In this document: in pieces, positions 6,478-10,067 of the stretch
How the letters are laid out: every line of letters starts with the position of its first letter
Position numbering within the stretch: position 1 is the stretch's first letter
NCBI GenBank assembly: GCA_903930035.1
Contig: CAIYXG010000239.1
Location: 1 to 10,067 of the forward strand
Direction of reading: 5' to 3'
Length of the DNA: 10,067 nt
Source of the DNA: an uncultured Actinomycetes bacterium
GTDB lineage: Bacteria; Actinomycetota; Acidimicrobiia; Acidimicrobiales; Microtrichaceae
The notes under the pieces: model-generated
The model's database searches: none
Told to the model about the DNA's origin: nothing
The model's input: the letters and a program-made list of their open reading frames with translations, nothing else
Program-made: the position numbers and the translations under genes

Positions 6478-7407
6478 ATGGACGCCGCTGCCCCGAAGAT
6501 CGCCGTGCTGCCCGACGGGGTGCGCACGTGGCTCGGTGAGGCCGTCCGCTCCGGCGGTGGGCAGGTCGTGCCCGTGTCGGCGGCCGAGGCGCTCGTGTGG
6601 GCGTCGCCCGACTCGGCCGACGGACTGGCCGACGTGCTCGCCGACCACGGCGACCACCTGCGGTGGGTCCAGCTCCCGTGGGCCGGCATCGAGCCCTTCG
6701 TCCCGGTGCTCGACGACGCCCGGCTGTGGACCTGCGGCAAAGGGGTCTACGCGGAGCCGGTGGCCGAGCTGGCGCTGTCGCTCACGCTCGCCGGCCTGCG
6801 CGGCGTCGGAACCTACGCGCGTTCGCGGTCGTGGCGGGAGCACGGTGCCGTGGGCACCAACCTGCAGGGCGCCCGGGTCGTGGTGGTGGGCGGGGGCGCC
6901 ATCACCGGGTCGTTCGCCCGGATGGTCGCCCCGTTCGAGGTCGAGCTGGTCGTCGTGCGCCGGTCCGTCGATCCGTTCCCGGGTGCGCTGCGCACCGTGC
7001 CGCTCGACGCGCTCGACGACGAGCTGCCCGAGGCTGCCGTGGCGCTGGTGGCCGCCGCGCTGACGCCCGAGACCGAGGGGCTGTTCGACGCCCGTCGGCT
7101 GGCGCTGATGGCCGACGACGCCTGGCTGGTCAACGTGGCACGGGGCCGGCACGTCGTGACCGACGACCTGGTCGCGGCGCTCCGGGCCGGCGACCTGGGC
7201 GGGGCCGCGCTCGACGTCACCGACCCCGAGCCGCTGCCCGACGGGCACCCGCTGTGGACGCTGCCGAACTGCATCGTCACGCCGCACGTGGGCAACACGC
7301 CCGAGATGGCGGTCCCGCTGCTGGCGGCCCGCGTCACCGAGAACGTGCGCCGGTGGGCGGCGGGGGAGACCCTGCTCGGCCCCGTCGACGTCGCCGCCGG
7401 GTACTGA
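6478..7407 (+). CDS. D-isomer-specific 2-hydroxyacid dehydrogenase family protein
   Basis: This cytoplasmic NAD(P)-dependent family interconverts 2-oxoacids and D-2-hydroxyacids (glyoxylate, hydroxypyruvate, phosphoglycerate and others). At 309 residues it has the usual length. The N-terminal substrate domain includes the LRWVQLPWAGIEPF strand-loop and GVYAEPVAELAL helix. The nucleotide-binding domain begins at about 130 with VVVVGGGAITGSFARM, followed by a basic VVRRS after strand 2, which may favour NADP. All three catalytic residues are present: R222 (VNVARGR), E251 (TDPEPLP) and H270 (TPHVGNTPEM). Unusually, the third glycine of GxGxxG is threonine (G138-G-G140-A-I-T143-G144). The substrate is undefined. 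The downstream GH3 gene starts 11 bases after the stop and is probably co-transcribed. Confidence 0.92.
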   Translation: MDAAAPKIAVLPDGVRTWLGEAVRSGGGQVVPVSAAEALVWASPDSADGLADVLADHGDHLRWVQLPWAGIEPFVPVLDDARLWTCGKGVYAEPVAELALSLTLAGLRGVGTYARSRSWREHGAVGTNLQGARVVVVGGGAITGSFARMVAPFEVELVVVRRSVDPFPGALRTVPLDALDDELPEAAVALVAAALTPETEGLFDARRLALMADDAWLVNVARGRHVVTDDLVAALRAGDLGGAALDVTDPEPLPDGHPLWTLPNCIVTPHVGNTPEMAVPLLAARVTENVRRWAAGETLLGPVDVAAGY

Positions 7408-7411
7408 GGAG
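7406..7411 (+). promoter_or_regulatory. Shine-Dalgarno GAGGAG for the GH3 gene
   Basis: GAGGAG overlaps the TGA stop (7405-7407) of the dehydrogenase gene and lies seven bases before ATG 7419. It is the best ribosome binding site in the window. It fixes the GH3 start and implies translation from a shared transcript. Confidence 0.8.
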
Positions 7412-7418
7412 TGCCCGC

Positions 7419-9437
7419 ATGACGGAGCCGCGTGACAGGGCCGACCGCGACGACGGGCTGGAGTCCGAGGTCCGCAGGATCGTCGACGACCTGTCGCTGG
7501 ACGAGCGGCTGCACCTGATGTCGGGCGACGGGAAGTGGCTGCGCGGCAACCTCGAGATGGCGGAGCGCTACAACGCCGAGCCGCTCGTGGCGGGCGAGCT
7601 GCCGCGCCACGGGCTGCCGGGGATCCGCTTCACCGACGGTCCGCGGGGCGTGGTGATGGGCGCGGCGACGGCGTTCCCGGCGGCCATGGCTCGGGCCGCG
7701 ACGTTCGACCCGACGCTCGAGGAGCGGGTCGGCGACGCCATCGGGGTGGAGGGCCGTGCCCTCGGGGCCAACCTGTTCGCCGGCGTCTGCATCAACCTGG
7801 TGCGGCATCCGGCATGGGGCCGGGCCCAGGAGACCTACGGGGAGGACAGCCACCTGCTCGGGGCGATGGGGGTGGCCCTCACCCGGGGCGTCCGGCCGCA
7901 CCTGCTGGTGTGCGTCAAGCACTTCGCGGTCAACCGCATGGAGAACTCCCGGATGTGGGTCGACGTGCGCGTCGACGAGCGCGACCTCCACGACCTCTAC
8001 CTGCCGCACTTCAGGGCCGTCGTGGACGAGGGCGCCGAGTCGGTGATGAGCGCCTACAACACGCTCAACGGCGAGCGGTGCGGGCAGCACCACCACCTGC
8101 TGACCCAGGTCCTGAAGGAGCAGTGGGGCTTCGACGGGTTCGTCATGTCGGACTTCACCTTCGGCATCACGAGCGCGGCGAAGGCCGCCAACGGCGGCCT
8201 CGACATGGAGATGCCCTTCCGCATGCACTTCGGGCGGCTGCGGCGCCTGGTCCGGTCCGGCGCGGTCCCCGGGTCGCGGGTGGCGGACGCAGCGGCGCGG
8301 GTCGTGCGGGCGCAGCTCCGACTCCGTGGTCGTGGCGAGCCGGCGCGCTACACGCCGGAGGCCGTGGCGTGCCCCGGGCACCGGGCCCTGTCGCGCGAGG
8401 CGGCGGCGCGCGGCATGGTGCTGCTCCGCAACGAGCCGGTCGCCGGGGCCCCGGTCCTGCCGCTCGACCTGGCCACCATCCGTTCGGTCGCCGTGGTGGG
8501 CAGGCTGGCGTCGCTCCCCAACATCGGCGACCTGGGGTCGAGCCAGGTGCACCCGCCCGAGGTCGTGACCCTGCTCGACGGACTGCAGGCCGCCGGGACG
8601 GCGCACGGGTTCGAGGTGACCTACGACGACGGCACCGACCCGGCCGCCGCCGCGGCCGTCGCCGGGGCGGCCGACGTCGCCGTGGTGGTGGTGGGCTCCA
8701 CCTTCCGCGACGAGGGCGAGTACCTCCTGAAGGCCGGCGGCGACCGCACCTCGCTGCGGCTCCGGACCGCGGACGAGGACCTGGTGCAGCGCGTCGCCCG
8801 TGCGCAGCCCCGGACCGTCGCCGTGCTCATGGGCGGGTCGTCGTTCGTCACCGACCGCTGGCACCACCTGGTCCCGGGGCTGCTCATGGCGTGGTACCCG
8901 GGCATGGAGGGGGGCCACGCGCTCGCCGACGTGCTGCGGGGCGCGGTCGAGCCCCAGGGCCGCCTGCCGCTGACCTGGCCGGCCTCGGGCAACGACCTGC
9001 CGCCGTTCCGGCGGTTCGCCCGGCGGATCACCTATGGCCCCCTCTTCGGCTACCGGATGCGGGAGGCCACGGGCCAGCGGCCGTCGTTCCCGTTCGGGTT
9101 CGGCCTGGGGTACGCCCCGGTCGTCTGGGGTGCGCCCGTGCTGGCGGAGGTGGGCGACCGGCCCGGCGACGACGGCCGGGTGGAGGTCCGCGTCCGGGTG
9201 GAGCTGACGGCCCCCGCCGGCCGGGACGCGGTCGAGGTGGTCCAGGTCTACGTGCCCGAGGTGCTCGGGACGCACCCGGCGCCCCTCCGGACGCTGCGGG
9301 GGTTCGCCCGGGCGGAGGTGCCGGCCGGGACCACCGTCCCGGTCGAGGTGGCGCTGACCGTGCCGCCCGGGGCGGCCGAGGTGCTCGTGGGCCCGTCGTC
9401 GGACCCCGACGCGCTGGTCGTCGTGCCGCTCAGCTGA
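7419..9437 (+). CDS. Glycoside hydrolase family 3 beta-glycosidase (beta-glucosidase-like), cytoplasmic
   Basis: GH3 enzymes remove terminal beta-linked sugars with retention of configuration. The protein has 672 residues and no signal peptide. Domain 1 (TIM barrel, about 20-290) shows GLPGIRFTDGPRGV, RAQETYGEDSHLLG, the substrate-binding KHFAVN, MSAYNTLNGERC, and the nucleophile in VMSDF (D245), with GLDMEMP after it. The residue after the nucleophile is Phe, where Trp is common. Domain 2 (about 310-540) has GMVLLRNE, the VVGRLA strand, NIGDLGSSQV, and DEGEYLLKAGGDRTSLRL, where E432 or E434 is the likely acid/base. YPGMEGGHALADVLRG and GRLPLTWP close it. The C-terminal fibronectin-III-like domain follows FPFGFGLGY. 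Expected substrates are beta-glucosides, xylosides or glycosylated natural products taken up by the cell. The stop overlaps the end of the convergent malonyl-CoA decarboxylase gene. Confidence 0.93.
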   Translation: MTEPRDRADRDDGLESEVRRIVDDLSLDERLHLMSGDGKWLRGNLEMAERYNAEPLVAGELPRHGLPGIRFTDGPRGVVMGAATAFPAAMARAATFDPTLEERVGDAIGVEGRALGANLFAGVCINLVRHPAWGRAQETYGEDSHLLGAMGVALTRGVRPHLLVCVKHFAVNRMENSRMWVDVRVDERDLHDLYLPHFRAVVDEGAESVMSAYNTLNGERCGQHHHLLTQVLKEQWGFDGFVMSDFTFGITSAAKAANGGLDMEMPFRMHFGRLRRLVRSGAVPGSRVADAAARVVRAQLRLRGRGEPARYTPEAVACPGHRALSREAAARGMVLLRNEPVAGAPVLPLDLATIRSVAVVGRLASLPNIGDLGSSQVHPPEVVTLLDGLQAAGTAHGFEVTYDDGTDPAAAAAVAGAADVAVVVVGSTFRDEGEYLLKAGGDRTSLRLRTADEDLVQRVARAQPRTVAVLMGGSSFVTDRWHHLVPGLLMAWYPGMEGGHALADVLRGAVEPQGRLPLTWPASGNDLPPFRRFARRITYGPLFGYRMREATGQRPSFPFGFGLGYAPVVWGAPVLAEVGDRPGDDGRVEVRVRVELTAPAGRDAVEVVQVYVPEVLGTHPAPLRTLRGFARAEVPAGTTVPVEVALTVPPGAAEVLVGPSSDPDALVVVPLS

Positions 9438-9439
9438 GC
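9428..9439. repeat. 12-bp palindrome carrying both convergent stop codons
   Basis: GCTCAGCTGAGC is a perfect 12-bp palindrome. Read on either strand it gives CTC AGC TGA (Leu-Ser-stop), so the GH3 protein and the opposite-strand malonyl-CoA decarboxylase end in the same way over the same bases. It could fold only into a 4-bp stem with a 4-base loop and has no T-tract, so it is unlikely to be a terminator by itself. The palindrome is visible directly; any function is speculative. Confidence 0.5.
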
Positions 9440-10067
9440 CCGCGCAGCGCGTCGACCTGGTCGGAGGTCGCCACGGTCCCGCCGTCGAGCAGCGCCCGGT
9501 TGGCGGGGCGGTCCTCGGGGACGTAGCGGTAGTTGGCCATGACCTCCCAGGAGCGGCGGTCGCCGCGGACCGACGGGTCGGCGTGGCGGTGGACGCCCAC
9601 CAGGCGCGCGCCGTTGCCCAGGTGGAACCCGGCGACGGCGTCGACCGGGCGACCGTCCTCGAGCGTCGTGAGGTAGGTCGCCGCCGCACGGAGCAGGTCC
9701 GGGTGGTCGGCGTCGAGCTCGTCCGCCCAGGCCGTCCCGGCCCAGCGGCGGAGGCCCGGGACGGGGGAGAGGGTCACGAAGGTGCGGAGCCCCGGCAGCT
9801 CGGCGCCGAGCAGCCCGACGGCGCCGGCGAGGAGCCGCCGGCCCCCGTCCATGCCCCGCGCCCCGGGCTCGACGTTCCAGATCGAGTAGAAGACCGCGGT
9901 GGTGGCGGCAGCCGGGTCGCCCGCGGGCGCTGCCGGGTCGAGGAGGTCCGTGATGCGGGTCGGGACGTCCCCGCACAGCGCCACGAAGACGACGTTGAGC
10001 GGCCGGCCCGGCAGCAGCGGGTGCTCGAGGACGAAGCAGCGACGGTCCTGGTCGAACCGGTCGTCCA
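9430..10067 (-). CDS. Malonyl-CoA decarboxylase, C-terminal catalytic part (5' end beyond the window)
   Basis: Malonyl-CoA decarboxylase converts malonyl-CoA to acetyl-CoA and CO2, regulating malonyl-CoA levels or allowing malonate use. The visible C-terminal ~212 residues belong to its acetyltransferase-like catalytic domain. Signature blocks in order are CFVLEHPLLPGRPLNVVFVAL, VFYSIWNVEPGARGM, LRTFVTLSPVPGLRRW, FHLGNGARLVGVHRHAD, and VMANYRYVPEDRPANRALLDGGTVATSDQVDAL. The serine of FYSI (codon 9885-9883) and the histidine of FHLGNGA (codon 9624-9622) are at the positions of the family's proposed catalytic Ser/His pair. The frame is open to the right edge and the homology continues there, so the GTG at 9984 is internal and not the start. 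The N-terminal helical domain and promoter lie outside. The gene faces the GH3 gene and is on a separate transcript. Confidence 0.93.
   Translation of the reverse strand, partial: DDRFDQDRRCFVLEHPLLPGRPLNVVFVALCGDVPTRITDLLDPAAPAGDPAAATTAVFYSIWNVEPGARGMDGGRRLLAGAVGLLGAELPGLRTFVTLSPVPGLRRWAGTAWADELDADHPDLLRAAATYLTTLEDGRPVDAVAGFHLGNGARLVGVHRHADPSVRGDRRSWEVMANYRYVPEDRPANRALLDGGTVATSDQVDALRGLS

Noticed and set aside
2336..7287. Further long minus-strand open frames opposite the propeller, MFS and dehydrogenase genes
   Set aside because: They show low-complexity composition (His/Arg/Gly/Asp-rich) and no motifs, while the plus strand holds clear domains throughout.
6597..7418. Upstream extension of the GH3 frame into the dehydrogenase gene
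   Set aside because: It is shadow sequence; ATG 7419 has the strong GAGGAG ribosome binding site and starts the GH3 homology.
9428..9439. The palindrome as a bidirectional intrinsic terminator
   Set aside because: The stem would be only 4 bp with a 4-base loop and there is no T-run on either side.

Overview
The window is very GC-rich, with G or C at nearly every third codon position in the real reading frames. The high-GC bias, SPxxC-type lipoproteins, an LCP cell-wall enzyme and leaderless-looking starts point to a high-GC actinobacterium. Acidimicrobiia is my best guess, but it rests on general impression and not on a marker gene. No rRNA, tRNA, CRISPR array, insertion sequence or phage gene was seen, so this reads as ordinary chromosome, densely packed with genes.

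Layout, left to right. (1) About 51-893 (+): a LytR-CpsA-Psr (LCP) glycan ligase whose N-terminus is unresolved at the window edge. (2) 948-2489 (+): a lipoprotein of the vanadium-dependent haloperoxidase family with a complete vanadate-binding site. (3) 2486-4387 (+): a second lipoprotein, a CRTAC1-like seven-bladed FG-GAP/VCBS propeller with a C-terminal ASPIC/UnbV domain. Its GTG start overlaps the stop of the haloperoxidase gene. (4) 4408-4812 (+): a small soluble protein of unknown function, possibly PH-like. (5) 4861-6459 (+): a 14-helix DHA2-type MFS exporter. (6) 6478-7407 (+): a D-2-hydroxyacid dehydrogenase. (7) 7419-9437 (+): a cytoplasmic GH3 beta-glycosidase, whose ribosome binding site overlaps the stop of gene 6. 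(8) 9430 to the right edge (-): the C-terminal catalytic part of malonyl-CoA decarboxylase, convergent with and overlapping gene 7.

Three units can be inferred. The haloperoxidase and the propeller protein form a tightly coupled pair of probable cell-surface lipoproteins, and this is the most interesting part of the window. The small protein, the MFS exporter and the dehydrogenase each have a T(A/T)nnCT hexamer exactly six bases before ATG and no Shine-Dalgarno sequence, suggesting each is transcribed leaderless from its own promoter despite sharing a strand. The dehydrogenase and GH3 enzyme form a two-gene unit. I see no single pathway joining all eight genes. The best candidate for a little-described system is the haloperoxidase/propeller lipoprotein pair.
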